Origin: an uncultured Bacteroidia bacterium
GTDB lineage: Bacteria; Bacteroidota; Bacteroidia; NS11-12g; UBA9320
Assembly (NCBI GenBank): GCA_905478335.1
Contig: CAJQIC010000030.1
Coordinates: 48,984 to 112,983, forward strand
Direction: 5' to 3'
DNA length: 64,000 nucleotides
The notes below the pieces were generated by a model, which made no database searches, was not told the DNA's origin, and saw only the letters and a list, made by a program, of their open reading frames with translations. Shown in pieces: positions 49,721-59,567 of this stretch. Made by a program: the position numbers and the translations under genes. Each line of letters opens with the position of its first letter. Position 1 is the stretch's first letter.

Positions 49721-49806
49721 AACCGTTTTTTACGTTTCTAATGAGCCGCAAATTTACGCATAATCCGCTTTTTGTGAACTCCAACATTATGGGTTTATTT
49801 GCTATT

Positions 49807-50706
49807 ATGAAAAAGCCCAATTCTTTGGTTCAAGGGTCGGTTGTTCGCATTATTTCTACGGCGAGAAAAATCTCTCCTGCTGAGGTTGAGCCATCCATAA
49901 AACTCTTGAAATCTTGGGGCCTTATTGTTCAACTAGGTCGTAACACGTATGCTACAGATAACCAATTTGCCGGAACGCCTAAACATCGTCTTCAAGACCT
50001 TCAAGAAGCCTTGAACGACAACCATGTTAATATGATTTGGTGTTCCAGGGGTGGATATGGTACAACCATGTTGATCGATCAATTAGACTTCGCTGCATTT
50101 GTCTCAAACCCCAAATGGGTTGTTGGTTATAGTGATGTGACAAGCCTATTGTGCCACATAACGACAAACTTTAACATCGTTTCGCTTCACGCTACAATGC
50201 CGATAAATGTTTCCAACCAATTGAGTCTGTCGGATCATAGAAGTATCGATAGTTTGCGTTCGGTGATCTTTGGTGAGTCTGTTTCTTACAAAATAAACAA
50301 CCACAATTTAAGTCGTGGTGGTGATGCTGTTGGTCCTTTAATTGGTGGTAACCTTTCCATTCTTTATAGCATCTTGGGTTCAAAATCAAGCCCCAACACC
50401 AAGGGGGCAATCCTTTTTATCGAGGATTTAGATGAATACCTGTATCACGTAGACCGTATGATGGTGAACTTGAAAAGAAATGGTTTATTGGAAAACCTAA
50501 GTGCTTTGTTAATTGGAGGAATGACAGATATGAACGACAATACCGTGCCCTACGGACAAACTGCAGAAGAAATTGTACTTAGTCATGTTGTAGAATATGG
50601 TTATCCCGTATATTTTGGGTTTGAAGCCGGCCACCTTTCTCCCAATTTAGCCCTTCCGTTTGGACAACAAGTGCAAATAAAAGATAACCGCTTAGTGGTT
50701 GATTAA
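49807..50706 (+). CDS. LD-carboxypeptidase (peptidase S66)
   Basis: About 299 residues from the ATG at 49807 (MKKPNSLVQGSVVRII), preferred over in-frame codons at 49741 because family members begin here. The nucleophile region is GYSDVTSLL, and the partner Glu/His regions appear as FIEDLDEYLYHVDRMM and GFEAGHLSPN. S66 enzymes remove the terminal D-Ala of murein tetrapeptides during peptidoglycan recycling in the cytoplasm. It converges on xerD. Confidence 0.9.
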   Translation: MKKPNSLVQGSVVRIISTARKISPAEVEPSIKLLKSWGLIVQLGRNTYATDNQFAGTPKHRLQDLQEALNDNHVNMIWCSRGGYGTTMLIDQLDFAAFVSNPKWVVGYSDVTSLLCHITTNFNIVSLHATMPINVSNQLSLSDHRSIDSLRSVIFGESVSYKINNHNLSRGGDAVGPLIGGNLSILYSILGSKSSPNTKGAILFIEDLDEYLYHVDRMMVNLKRNGLLENLSALLIGGMTDMNDNTVPYGQTAEEIVLSHVVEYGYPVYFGFEAGHLSPNLALPFGQQVQIKDNRLVVD

Positions 50707-50713
50707 CTGTGGA

Positions 50714-51601
50714 TTAACTGCGTGGGTGAAACTCTTGAATTACATCTTTCAAGTATGTCCTGTCTAAATGCGTATAAATTTCTGTTGTTGTAATGGACTT
50801 GTGTCCGAGCATTTGTTGGACCGCGCGAAGATCAGCGCCCGCCTCAACCAGGGTAGTTGCAAAGGAGTGTCGAAACGTGTGCGGACTTATGTTTTTGGAT
50901 ATCCCAACCTCTTTTGCAAGTTCTTTTATCTTTTTGAAGATATAAACCCTTGAAATAGGCCTACCTCTTAAGTTTAAAAACAGGGTGGTGTCGTCTGTTT
51001 TTGCTTCCTTTTTGGGTTTTCTAAAATGGTTTAGGTATAGCCCGATGTGGTGAAGTGCGGTGCTTCCGACTGGTACAATGCGTTGTTTATTGCCCTTACC
51101 GGTGACTATAATTACGTCTTCCTCAAATAGGATGTCGTTGATTTTTAGACTTGTAACTTCTGACACCCTTAACCCAGAACTATACAATAGCTCTATAATT
51201 GCCCGATCGCGTTGCCCGCTTTTGGTAGATAAATCAATCGCGCTCAACATTCTATCAATTTCTTGATTGTCAAGAACTTCTGGAAGTTTTCTGCTCAGTT
51301 TTGGCGTCTCTAAAAGTTCTGATGGATTTTGCGTAATTACATGCTCCAATTCCAGATAATTATAAAAAGCCTTTATGCCGGAAATAATTCTTGCTTGGGT
51401 GCGGTCTCCTAGTCCCAACTCATTTAACCATTTTATAAGGCCAAGAAGTTCGTTTAAAGACAAACGTTCCACGTGTGCATCAATATCTTTACAATAGTGC
51501 AGTAGCTTTTCGAGGTCTGTTAAATAAGCCGATACAGAGTTTGAAGAAAGAGAAAGCTCTAGTTTTAGGTATTGTTTGAATCCTTTATTGTATGGACTCA
51601 T
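50714..51601 (-). CDS. xerD: Tyrosine recombinase XerD
   Basis: 295 residues with the full catalytic set: Arg145 (SSGLRVSEV), Lys169 (TGKGNKQR), His241 and Arg244 (HTFRHSF), His267 (MLGHKS) and Tyr276 (TEIYTH). The N-terminal SAM-like domain covers 1-95. Length and motifs fit the housekeeping XerD that resolves chromosome dimers rather than a phage integrase. Its start overlaps the upstream stop by one base (TAATG). A half parS-like motif (GTTCCACGTG, 51466-51475) lies in the coding sequence. Confidence 0.88.
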   Translation of the reverse strand: MSPYNKGFKQYLKLELSLSSNSVSAYLTDLEKLLHYCKDIDAHVERLSLNELLGLIKWLNELGLGDRTQARIISGIKAFYNYLELEHVITQNPSELLETPKLSRKLPEVLDNQEIDRMLSAIDLSTKSGQRDRAIIELLYSSGLRVSEVTSLKINDILFEEDVIIVTGKGNKQRIVPVGSTALHHIGLYLNHFRKPKKEAKTDDTTLFLNLRGRPISRVYIFKKIKELAKEVGISKNISPHTFRHSFATTLVEAGADLRAVQQMLGHKSITTTEIYTHLDRTYLKDVIQEFHPRS

Positions 51602-52485
51602 TACTCAATTTGTGTTTCCGCACATTGAACAATCTCTGTTACACCGCTTTGGTTTTTATTAATAAGCGTCACAATAGTACAGTTGGTGATGTCGTACTTT
51701 TCGGGTATGTTGATTTCAATTCCTTTTTCAAACACTCGACCGACCTCAACGGACTCTGCAAGCTTTAATCCTGCATAATTGGTTACACCTTTTCTTAGGA
51801 TAGAATAGTGCACATAGTCGCTGTCGTAGGTATTGTCTGGCATCTTTTGTTTCGACTTGATTTTATTTTCAACGATAAAAATCGACAAAAACACTGGAGT
51901 TGCATCCACCTCAACAAAGGTTGTCTTAATGTTTGCAATAATATTTCGGTTGCCTTGGTTAATGATTTCTACCTCTAATTCTGCTTTTGCATCTAACACA
52001 AGTTGCTCGTTTACCTGGGCCTCCCACGTTTCGTATTGTTGGTTCACTTTGCTGGTTTTACCATCAAACAACTTGCGATCTATAGCACCTGCGGGCAAAC
52101 CAGATAGCTCCCCAATAAGGTTACTTACAATTTCCGTTGCTTCAACGGTGTTAAACGTGTCTTTACTATCTGAATAGGGTGCTGTAAATGCGCCATACTT
52201 ATTGGAGTGCAGCGTCATCACTACTACCCTTCCAAGATCATTTTTTCCTTGAATATCGTGCGCAATGTCCGCCGCTTTCGGGCAGTTATTACACTTTACA
52301 CCACTGATGTCTTCTATTAGAACATTTTTTAAAACATTCTGTGGTATATCGGTCGTGATATAGGTTGTGTCTTTTGCTAAAAGTATTGGTTCAGAAAAGT
52401 CAATAAATGGAGGAACCTCTGTGCAGCCAAAGATGAATAATAGGGTAACCCAAAGACCGAATTGTTTAATCTTATTTTGTGCCAT
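51601..52485 (-). CDS. Omp28-related lipoprotein with CxxC motif
   Basis: 294 residues from the ATG at 52485 (a TTG two codons earlier is in frame). The lipobox is IFGC. The CNNC motif (GVKCNNCPKAADIAHDI) sits where Omp28-like proteins of Bacteroidota carry a thioredoxin-like pair. It is probably an outer-membrane or periplasm-facing lipoprotein of uncertain, possibly redox, role. It lies between the pseudouridine synthase (8 bp) and xerD (1-nt overlap) in a likely operon. Confidence 0.78.
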   Translation of the reverse strand: MAQNKIKQFGLWVTLLFIFGCTEVPPFIDFSEPILLAKDTTYITTDIPQNVLKNVLIEDISGVKCNNCPKAADIAHDIQGKNDLGRVVVMTLHSNKYGAFTAPYSDSKDTFNTVEATEIVSNLIGELSGLPAGAIDRKLFDGKTSKVNQQYETWEAQVNEQLVLDAKAELEVEIINQGNRNIIANIKTTFVEVDATPVFLSIFIVENKIKSKQKMPDNTYDSDYVHYSILRKGVTNYAGLKLAESVEVGRVFEKGIEINIPEKYDITNCTIVTLINKNQSGVTEIVQCAETQIE

Positions 52486-52493
52486 AGTCAAAG

Positions 52494-53387
52494 TTATCCC
52501 AATCTTGTTATTCTTTTAAGCATGCTAACCTCTTTTTCTGTCAAATTTCTCCATTTACCTTTTGATAAGCCTTGTTTGTCTATCCCGGCGTAAATCACAC
52601 GATCAAGTTTAACCACCTCGTATCCAAGCGCTTCAAACATTCTTCTTACTACACGGTTTCTTCCGCTATGTATCTGGACACCAATTTTCCGTTGATCATC
52701 TTTATCTACGACTGCAATCTTATCAGGTTTCATAAAGCCGTCAAAAAGTTTAATTCCGCCCTGGAGTTTGTAAAAGTGCTTTTGCTCGATAGGTTTGCTT
52801 AACTCTACAGAGTAAATCTTGGTTACGTTTCTTTTTGGGTGCATCAAACCTTGAGCCATTTCCCCATCGTTGGTAAATATTAGAATTCCTGTCGTGTTTC
52901 TGTCCAACCGACCAACTGGGTATACCCTTTCTGCATCAACATCATCAATCAAACCCATAACTGTCTTGCGTTGCAATGGGTCATTAGTTGTTGTTATGTA
53001 GTCTTTTGGTTTATTTAAAAGTATATAGATCTTTTCCGAAGGCGAGATTGTTATGCCATCTACCTTCACTTCATCATCTCTTTGTACCTTAAAGCCAAGT
53101 GTTTTAACTATTTCACCATTAACCTCTACCCTACCCGCCTCTATGATTGTATCTGCCTCTCTACGACTACAAACACCACCATTACTGATGTACTTATTTA
53201 ATCGTATCTCTTGGCTTACCTCTTTTTTGGGTGGTCTTTCTTGTGTGATTTTTTTGATATCCCCCGAAGGTTTAGATATTCTTCGTCGCTTCCGTTTGGT
53301 TTTGGCATAATCTCGATCTCCCCCATTCCTGTCGCTTCTTCCCGAACCGGTATTCCCATACCTTGGTTCCCTTTCATCTATGTTCAT
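52494..53387 (-). CDS. 23S rRNA-type pseudouridine synthase (RsuA/RluB family)
   Basis: 297 residues. A basic, low-complexity N-terminal extension (1-55, RRR and Lys rich) precedes an S4 RNA-binding domain (IRLNKYISNGGVCSRREAD) and a catalytic domain with GRLDRNTTG (Asp162). It converts a specific uridine to pseudouridine, most likely in 23S rRNA as RluB, though RluF/RsuA-type specificity cannot be excluded. It is the first gene of the operon with the Omp28-like protein and xerD. Confidence 0.87.
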   Translation of the reverse strand: MNIDEREPRYGNTGSGRSDRNGGDRDYAKTKRKRRRISKPSGDIKKITQERPPKKEVSQEIRLNKYISNGGVCSRREADTIIEAGRVEVNGEIVKTLGFKVQRDDEVKVDGITISPSEKIYILLNKPKDYITTTNDPLQRKTVMGLIDDVDAERVYPVGRLDRNTTGILIFTNDGEMAQGLMHPKRNVTKIYSVELSKPIEQKHFYKLQGGIKLFDGFMKPDKIAVVDKDDQRKIGVQIHSGRNRVVRRMFEALGYEVVKLDRVIYAGIDKQGLSKGKWRNLTEKEVSMLKRITRLG

Positions 53388-53570
53388 GCTGCAAATTTAA
53401 ACAGAATCATTGTTTTGTCGTTGTTGGTGTTACCCAACATTTTGTTATCCGTGTCTTGTTTTTAACACTTTCTGGTGCTTCGTTGGTAATCCTTCCATCA
53501 TTTGTTACAATCAAAGCCACAATAACTTGATTTTCACAACATTTACCTACTACCTTCGTTAGTATATATC

Positions 53571-55265
53571 GTGTTACGGTTAACAGCTATACTAATTTTT
53601 GCCTTTTTGTCGAGCGTGGGAGCGAAAGGTCTAACAAAAGCACCCACATTGGTTCGTGCATGTTTGAACATTTCAGACAGTGTTATAACCCTCGACTACT
53701 TTAGTATTTCTGATGTCTGTGGTTCTTTCACGCAACACAATGTCTTTGGTAGTGAGAATGGCGTAACATTCACCTTGCTTGACTCACAAAACAACTTTAG
53801 CGCTACAACTTTTCAATTCAAGTTACCAAACGCAAACCCGACATGGTCGTTCTACTTTGAAACGCGATACATGTGCAATGGGTTAGATACAGCCATGTCT
53901 AACATTATAAAGTTGGACATTAAACCACCGCCAGAAAACGACATTGACTCAGTGAGTATTGACCTTGTTACGCAAAAAGCAATTATTGGCTGGACAAAAA
54001 GCACAGCCAACGACACGAAGGGGTATCGCATATTTACCCAATCCAATGGTATAAATAGCCCAATTGGAGACACCTCTTCTCTATTATATGTCGCTAAAAA
54101 TCAAACAGTTAAATCAGTAATTAAGTATACACTTGCTGCGTTTGACTCATGTGATTTGTTCTCCTCCATTTCCACGAGACACAGCCCAATTGTATTATCT
54201 ACTACACTTGACACCTGTACCAAAAGCGCTTCATTGACCTGGACAAGGTATGAGGGTTGGGCCACAGAAAATCAAAAAATATACATATCATCCAATGGTG
54301 GTCCATATGTATCGAAAGCGATAAACGCTAATGATCTATCGCATTCTTATGCAGGAATAAATTTTGGCGACAGTGTGTGTTTTTATGTTCGAGCAGAAAA
54401 CATCCAAGGTGTGAAAAAGACAAGTTCGTCAAATGTTCCTTGTGTTAAACTACTTCAACCTGTTATACCTGCTGTGACGTATCTATCTAATGTTTCAGTT
54501 GCCTCAAAGACGTCTTTAGAAATTGAGGCTTTTGTTGATAATCAGGGTGTTGCTGATAGTCTTGTTCTTTATCGGGTTGGTGGAACACCTGTTCGTGTGG
54601 GGAGTTCAACGCTGCTTCAAGGTGCTCAATTTTACAGTTGGGCAGACAATGCTGTCAATCCTGAAAGTGGAAGTAGTACCTATTTTATCAGAACCTTCGC
54701 CCCTTGTTTGGGTGGAACCAGTTCTTCCTTAAATGTCAATTCTATTTTCTTAAAGATTGATGATGAGTCGTTGTTTTGGAACCAATACAACAATTGGAGT
54801 GGTTCCGTTTTGGAATATGAGGTGCACGCATACAATGGTTCCACGTGGAACATTATTGCGACAACCAACGATATCAATTATACAAACACAGACACAACCA
54901 TGCAGTGTTTTTACATACAAGCGGTTGAAAATCAAAACAGTTATGGTTTTAATCGCCAATCTAAAAGCAACACCGTATGTGCCAAAAGGACTCCAAAGTT
55001 TTTTATTCCCAACACCCTAAACCCACTTTCTAAAAACAACAGGTTACTTGTTATTGGTAATTCTATTGACCCTGATAATTCCCAAATGGTTGTATTTAAT
55101 CGTTGGGGGGAACAAATATTTGTAACAAAAAACATTCAGGAGGGTTGGTCTGTAGGTGCAACAAACACCTTTATACCTTTAGGTGTTTATTTCTACGAGA
55201 TTGCTATTATGGATCTAAACGGTAACAAACACCGACTTTCTGGCAGTGTTCGTGTAATAAGATGA
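53571..55265 (+). CDS. Surface protein with CHU_C (type B) T9SS domain
   Basis: 564 residues from a GTG (no nearby ATG in frame). The signal peptide ends at SSVGAKG. Fibronectin-III-like segments (AIIGWTKSTANDTKGYRIF, SLTWTRYEGW) fill the middle; the end is a CHU_C domain (FFIPNTLNPLSKNN, VVFNRWGEQIFVTK, IPLGVYFYEIAI). It is probably surface-exposed. A parS-like palindrome (54838-54851) is embedded in its coding sequence. It overlaps ybeY by 4 nt, which couples a surface protein to a housekeeping gene. Confidence 0.82.
   Translation: MLRLTAILIFAFLSSVGAKGLTKAPTLVRACLNISDSVITLDYFSISDVCGSFTQHNVFGSENGVTFTLLDSQNNFSATTFQFKLPNANPTWSFYFETRYMCNGLDTAMSNIIKLDIKPPPENDIDSVSIDLVTQKAIIGWTKSTANDTKGYRIFTQSNGINSPIGDTSSLLYVAKNQTVKSVIKYTLAAFDSCDLFSSISTRHSPIVLSTTLDTCTKSASLTWTRYEGWATENQKIYISSNGGPYVSKAINANDLSHSYAGINFGDSVCFYVRAENIQGVKKTSSSNVPCVKLLQPVIPAVTYLSNVSVASKTSLEIEAFVDNQGVADSLVLYRVGGTPVRVGSSTLLQGAQFYSWADNAVNPESGSSTYFIRTFAPCLGGTSSSLNVNSIFLKIDDESLFWNQYNNWSGSVLEYEVHAYNGSTWNIIATTNDINYTNTDTTMQCFYIQAVENQNSYGFNRQSKSNTVCAKRTPKFFIPNTLNPLSKNNRLLVIGNSIDPDNSQMVVFNRWGEQIFVTKNIQEGWSVGATNTFIPLGVYFYEIAIMDLNGNKHRLSGSVRVIR
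54838..54851. promoter_or_regulatory. parS-like ParB-binding palindrome
   Basis: Perfect 14-bp palindrome GTTCCACGTGGAAC inside the preceding coding sequence; with flanks it matches the general parS consensus TGTTNCACGTGNAACA except at the first base. Confidence 0.75.
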
Positions 55266-55675
55266 TTGTTTTTACATTTCACAAAACCCCTGAACCCTCA
55301 TTCTTTGATGCTCTTAAGCCTTGGCTAAAGCGTGTATCCGAAGCGTTGTTTAACACTATTGGGGAAGTTCAGTATATCTTTTGTACTGATGATTTTCTGT
55401 TGGGTGTGAACCAAAAACAATTGTCTCACGACTACTACACCGATATTATAACCTTCGATTTGCGTGACAAACCAGCAGATCCGTTGGTTTGTGATATATA
55501 TATTAGCCTTGATCGTGTAAAAGAAAACGCCTTGTCTTTTAATTGTACTTTTGCCGAAGAATTAAAGCGTGTAATGGTTCATGGCCTATTACATCTAGCT
55601 GGAATGAATGACTCCACTGAAGAAGAGAAACAAGCCATGCGGCTTGCTGAAAACAAATACATTAACCTCAATTAA
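55262..55675 (+). CDS. ybeY: Endoribonuclease YbeY
   Basis: 137 residues. The metal-binding motif is [19 protein letters not shown]: the first two His are present, but the third metal ligand of the canonical HGxLHLxGYDH is replaced by N-D/S, a variation I recall from other Bacteroidota. YbeY takes part in rRNA maturation and ribosome quality control in the cytoplasm. It overlaps the preceding gene by 4 nt and is followed by a parS site and mnmG. Confidence 0.88.
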   Translation: MIVFTFHKTPEPSFFDALKPWLKRVSEALFNTIGEVQYIFCTDDFLLGVNQKQLSHDYYTDIITFDLRDKPADPLVCDIYISLDRVKENALSFNCTFAEELKRVMVHGLLHLAGMNDSTEEEKQAMRLAENKYINLN

Positions 55676-55679
55676 ATAG

Positions 55680-55693
55680 TTCCACGTGGAACA
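55680..55693. promoter_or_regulatory. parS-like ParB-binding palindrome upstream of mnmG
   Basis: A second perfect GTTCCACGTGGAAC, 842 bp from the first, lies in the 23-bp gap before the mnmG start codon. parS sites cluster near replication origins, often beside mnmG (gidA). Confidence 0.8.
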
Positions 55694-55698
55694 AAGAA

Positions 55699-57561
55699 AT
55701 GGTAAACGGTAAATATGACGTAATCGTTGTTGGTGCTGGACACGCCGGTTGTGAAGCTGCACATGCTGCAGCAACCCTAGGAAGTTCTGTCTTGTTGATC
55801 ACAATGAACATGGAGGCTATTGCAAAAATGTCTTGTAATCCTGCAATGGGTGGGGTAGCAAAGGGCCAAATTGTTCGCGAAATAGACGCTCTTGGTGGCA
55901 TGAGTGGGCTTATCTCTGATCAGTCTGCTATCCAGTTTAGAATGCTTAACCGGTCAAAGGGTGCTGCAATGTGGAGCCCTAGAACACAAAATGATCGCAT
56001 GGTGTTTTCCAATATGTGGCGAAACACCATAGAGTTAAACCCAAACATCTCCATGTTTCAAGACATGGTTAACGAGTTGGTTATACAAAACAACGTCGTC
56101 ACTGGGGTTAAAACCGCTATGGGGTTCACATATGAAGCCCGCTCTGTTGTTTTAACCAGCGGTACCTTTATGAACGGCACAATACATATTGGTAGAAATC
56201 AATTTGGTGGTGGTAGAATGGCTGAAAAAGCCTCTACGGGTATAACAGAACAATTGGTGTCTTTGGGTTTTGAGTCTGGTAGAATGAAAACAGGAACACC
56301 TCCTAGAGTAGACGGAAGAACTTTAGATTATTCTAAGATGGAAGAACAAGCTGGAGATAAAACGCCTGGACTTTTCTCTTATATGTCTGACAAACCACTC
56401 GAAACACAACGCAGCTGCCACATTACCTATACCAATCCACAAGTACATGATGTATTAAGAAAGGGGTTTGATGATAGTCCAATGTTTAATGGTACCATAA
56501 AAAGTGTTGGCCCTCGTTATTGTCCAAGTGTTGAAGATAAAATCAACCGTTTCGCGGAGCGAGATCGTCATCAGGTTTTTGTAGAGCCAGAAGGTTGGGA
56601 CACCGTTGAGATATATGTTAATGGTTTTTCTACCTCTTTACCCGCAGACATACAAATTGAAGCCATGCAGCTTATCCCCGGATTTAAAAATGCGAAAATA
56701 TTTAGACCTGGGTACGCCATTGAGTATGACTTTTTCCCTCCTACCCAATTGTCTTTGAACCTTGAGACTAGGGCCATAGAAAACCTATTTTTTGCTGGTC
56801 AAATTAACGGAACAACCGGGTATGAAGAAGCCGCTAGTCAAGGCTTAATGGCTGGGGTTAACGCACATAGAAAAATTACCGAGAAAAGCCCTTTTATTCT
56901 TTCTCGCTCTGAAGCCTATATTGGGGTTTTAATTGATGACCTAATTAATAAAGGAACTCAAGAACCGTATAGAATGTTTACGTCTCGTGCTGAGTACAGA
57001 ATTCTGCTTCGTCAAGATAATGCCGACAGTCGTTTAACCACCAAAGGGTATGAATTAGGCCTTGCTTCTGAGGGGCGTTTTAAAAAGCATCAAGAAAAAG
57101 AAAAGGCCATAAAAGACCTAACTAATTATATTGAAAAAACCAGCATACCACCAGACGAAATCAATCCGGTTTTAACAAAAAAGAAAACCGCTATTGTTAA
57201 TCAAAAGTATAAGTTTAAAAAGCTGCTATCACGTCCCCAAATTCAGGTAAGTGATTTCGATGATGTAAAAACCACAAAACCTTATTTAAGTGGTTTAAGT
57301 GTTGATCTTAAAGAGCAAGCGGAAATTTTGGTTAAATACCATGGTTACATTGAAAAGGAGCAGGAAATGGCTCAAAAACTTGAGAAGTATAACAACATGG
57401 TTATCAAACCCGGCTTCGACTACAATGCACTAGCCTCACTGTCTGCAGAGGCTAAAGAAAAGTTAAATAATATTCGCCCCACAACAATTGGTCAAGCATC
57501 ACGAATAAGTGGTGTACGTCCTTCTGATATATCTGTCTTACTCGTTTATTTTGGTCGATGA
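55699..57561 (+). CDS. mnmG: tRNA uridine-5-carboxymethylaminomethyl modification enzyme MnmG
   Basis: 620 residues, normal length. The FAD-binding Rossmann motif is [12 protein letters not shown] near residue 10, followed by [41 protein letters not shown]-type [12 protein letters not shown], and [18 protein letters not shown]. With MnmE it makes cmnm5U34 in tRNAs. In many bacteria it is next to the replication origin (old name gidA), consistent with the parS sites and AT-rich gap here. It overlaps the next gene by 4 nt. Confidence 0.97.
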   Translation: MVNGKYDVIVVGAGHAGCEAAHAAATLGSSVLLITMNMEAIAKMSCNPAMGGVAKGQIVREIDALGGMSGLISDQSAIQFRMLNRSKGAAMWSPRTQNDRMVFSNMWRNTIELNPNISMFQDMVNELVIQNNVVTGVKTAMGFTYEARSVVLTSGTFMNGTIHIGRNQFGGGRMAEKASTGITEQLVSLGFESGRMKTGTPPRVDGRTLDYSKMEEQAGDKTPGLFSYMSDKPLETQRSCHITYTNPQVHDVLRKGFDDSPMFNGTIKSVGPRYCPSVEDKINRFAERDRHQVFVEPEGWDTVEIYVNGFSTSLPADIQIEAMQLIPGFKNAKIFRPGYAIEYDFFPPTQLSLNLETRAIENLFFAGQINGTTGYEEAASQGLMAGVNAHRKITEKSPFILSRSEAYIGVLIDDLINKGTQEPYRMFTSRAEYRILLRQDNADSRLTTKGYELGLASEGRFKKHQEKEKAIKDLTNYIEKTSIPPDEINPVLTKKKTAIVNQKYKFKKLLSRPQIQVSDFDDVKTTKPYLSGLSVDLKEQAEILVKYHGYIEKEQEMAQKLEKYNNMVIKPGFDYNALASLSAEAKEKLNNIRPTTIGQASRISGVRPSDISVLLVYFGR

Positions 57562-59150
57562 AAAAGTTCCTACAACTATCCTCGTTGCTTTTTATTTTAG
57601 GTTGCGCCTCAATTGATCTTCCACCTGGAGGACAAAAAGATACACAACCACCTGTCGTAGTTAAGAGTTCTCCAGACAGTTTAGAAACCCTCTTCACGGG
57701 TACAGAAATAAAAATAACCTTCGATGAGTATTTTACCTTAAATAACCTAAACCAAAGCCTCATTGTTTCTCCCCCTTTATCAAATACGCCTAAAACTATT
57801 GTAAAAGGGAAGAGCTTTGTTATTCAACCCAAAGAGTTACTTAAACCCAACACCACATATCAGTTTTATTTAGCCGACGGCATTAAAGACTTAAACGAGG
57901 GTAATCCAACAAAAAATTTAAAACTTGTTTTTTCAACGGGTAGTATTATCGATACCGCTTTTATTTCCGGTTCTGTTAAAGGTGTTTTTTCTCTAAAGCC
58001 TGAAGATGGGGTAAAGGTGTTTTTATACAAAGAGTTTCTCGATAGCCAGCTCTTTAAAAACACGGCATACTATATTACAAAAACCGAAAAGTCCGGTGTT
58101 TTTTCTTTTACCAATATCGCTGATGGACAGTATTATGCCTATGCTGTTTTGGATGAAAACAATAACAACAAACTTGACTTTAATGAGCGTGTTGCTTTTG
58201 CTTCTAAGCCTTTCTTTTCTAATACCAGAGATAATTTCTTATTACTTAGTAAAGAACCAATACAACCAGATTTAAGGATTGGTCGGGTAGACGAACCATC
58301 TCAAGGTTTGTTTACCATTGTGTTTAATAAAACCATTTCTTCTAAAAACATCCATATTAAAACATCTCAGGTATTGTTAGATATTTCTAAAGACAGGTCA
58401 GTTCCTTGGCATTTTGGTAAAACGCAAGACACCTTGTACGCGTATATAAACACCAAAGAAAATGTTGATTCTATTCAATTAACACTCAACATTGATTCAA
58501 CCATATTCGAAGAAACCATTAGACTTAAAACAAAAAAAGTTACTCAACCACACATCTTTTGTCCTGAACGTGTGAAACCAACTGAACCTCTAATTCTTTC
58601 TACAAACTATTTAATTAGAAAAACAAACCAGGAAAAAATAGTCATTACTGATCTTACAGACTCTACAACCTTTTTGTTTGATTCTACTTTAATTGGTAAA
58701 AAAGACGTTTCCCTTTTTTCTTTTTGGAAAGAAAACCACACGTATAAAGTTGTTTGTCTTGAAGGTTTTAATACCTACTCCAACCAAAAAAATAGCCAAT
58801 TAGACACTTTTACTTTTACCGTTGCTAATTCTGAAAAAACAGGAGAAATAGAAATCGTGTGTTCTTTGGATTCTACACTTTCTTATCATACAGCATATTT
58901 TCTTGTTTTATTAAAAGATAATAAGGAATACGGACGTAAGGTCTTTACAAAAGACACCCAATTCACTTTTTCTTATTTAGAACCAGGTGAATATTTTGCT
59001 CATATTTTTCAAGACAAAAACCAAAATGGTTTTTGGGATGATCAAAACTATTTTAAAAACAGCACGCCAGAACCAATATGGCGTCTTTCTGACCCTATAG
59101 ATGTAAGAACAAAATGGAAAACGAAAGGTATACGATTTAAAATAAAATAA
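57558..59150 (+). CDS. Ig-like (SbsA/Big_5) domain lipoprotein
   Basis: 530 residues. The lipoprotein signal peptide (LLFILGC) is followed by [19 protein letters not shown] and an Ig-like SbsA domain to about residue 130 ([24 protein letters not shown] split over 48-72); this is a Bacteroidota family common near housekeeping genes. The remainder is beta-rich with [10 protein letters not shown] and [10 protein letters not shown] acidic loops that may bind Ca. The precise role is unknown. It starts inside the mnmG stop (4 nt) and is the last gene before the AT-rich gap. Confidence 0.8.
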   Translation: MKKFLQLSSLLFILGCASIDLPPGGQKDTQPPVVVKSSPDSLETLFTGTEIKITFDEYFTLNNLNQSLIVSPPLSNTPKTIVKGKSFVIQPKELLKPNTTYQFYLADGIKDLNEGNPTKNLKLVFSTGSIIDTAFISGSVKGVFSLKPEDGVKVFLYKEFLDSQLFKNTAYYITKTEKSGVFSFTNIADGQYYAYAVLDENNNNKLDFNERVAFASKPFFSNTRDNFLLLSKEPIQPDLRIGRVDEPSQGLFTIVFNKTISSKNIHIKTSQVLLDISKDRSVPWHFGKTQDTLYAYINTKENVDSIQLTLNIDSTIFEETIRLKTKKVTQPHIFCPERVKPTEPLILSTNYLIRKTNQEKIVITDLTDSTTFLFDSTLIGKKDVSLFSFWKENHTYKVVCLEGFNTYSNQKNSQLDTFTFTVANSEKTGEIEIVCSLDSTLSYHTAYFLVLLKDNKEYGRKVFTKDTQFTFSYLEPGEYFAHIFQDKNQNGFWDDQNYFKNSTPEPIWRLSDPIDVRTKWKTKGIRFKIK

Positions 59151-59567
59151 ACCATTGATAATCAGTACTTTATACCTTTTTTATTTTGTTAGTATTTTAC
59201 TTTTTTCTGTTAATAAAGGTGGCTCTTGTTTTTTTCTTACCTCCACGCGTTAATAAACATAGACTTATAACATTTTTTCTTCTCACTAATCAACATCCTA
59301 TTTTTCTATCACTTTTTAACAGCAACAGTATATGAATAGAAATAATCCACACACCTTTTCATTATTACCCTGTTTTAGGAAAAAAATTGTTGTAGTTATA
59401 AACAAGACCTGTTTATAACTGAAGAAATAAAAATAAAAAAGGGGTTTTCCACATATCCACAGCCTTTAATAAAGAAATAAGAACTTATTTAATAATATTA
59501 TAATCTATTACTACCGTGGACAAGATAAAAAAAGTAACAAAAACAAAACTCAACTATTTTTGCCTCG
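59151..59567. other. Candidate replication origin (oriC)
   Basis: 417 bp without a gene, strongly AT-rich. It contains a cluster of DnaA-box-like 9-mers (consensus TTATNCACA): TAATCCACA (59343), TTATAAACA (59396), its reverse TGTTTATAA (59410), TTTTCCACA (59445) and ATATCCACA (59453), each one mismatch off, plus a perfect inverted repeat and long A/T runs suited to unwinding. mnmG and two parS-like sites lie 3.5-4.5 kb upstream. dnaA is not in the window. This is inference from motif clustering; GC skew was not computed. Confidence 0.6.
59394..59420. repeat. Perfect inverted repeat in candidate oriC
   Basis: Arms AGTTATAAACA and TGTTTATAACT (11 bp each) with a 5-nt spacer. Each arm contains a DnaA-box-like TTATAAACA. 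There is no T-run after it, so it does not look like a terminator. Confidence 0.7.

Noticed and set aside
50714..51601. xerD considered as a mobile-element integrase
   Set aside because: Its length, operon with housekeeping genes and distance from the accessory region fit the chromosomal dimer-resolution recombinase.
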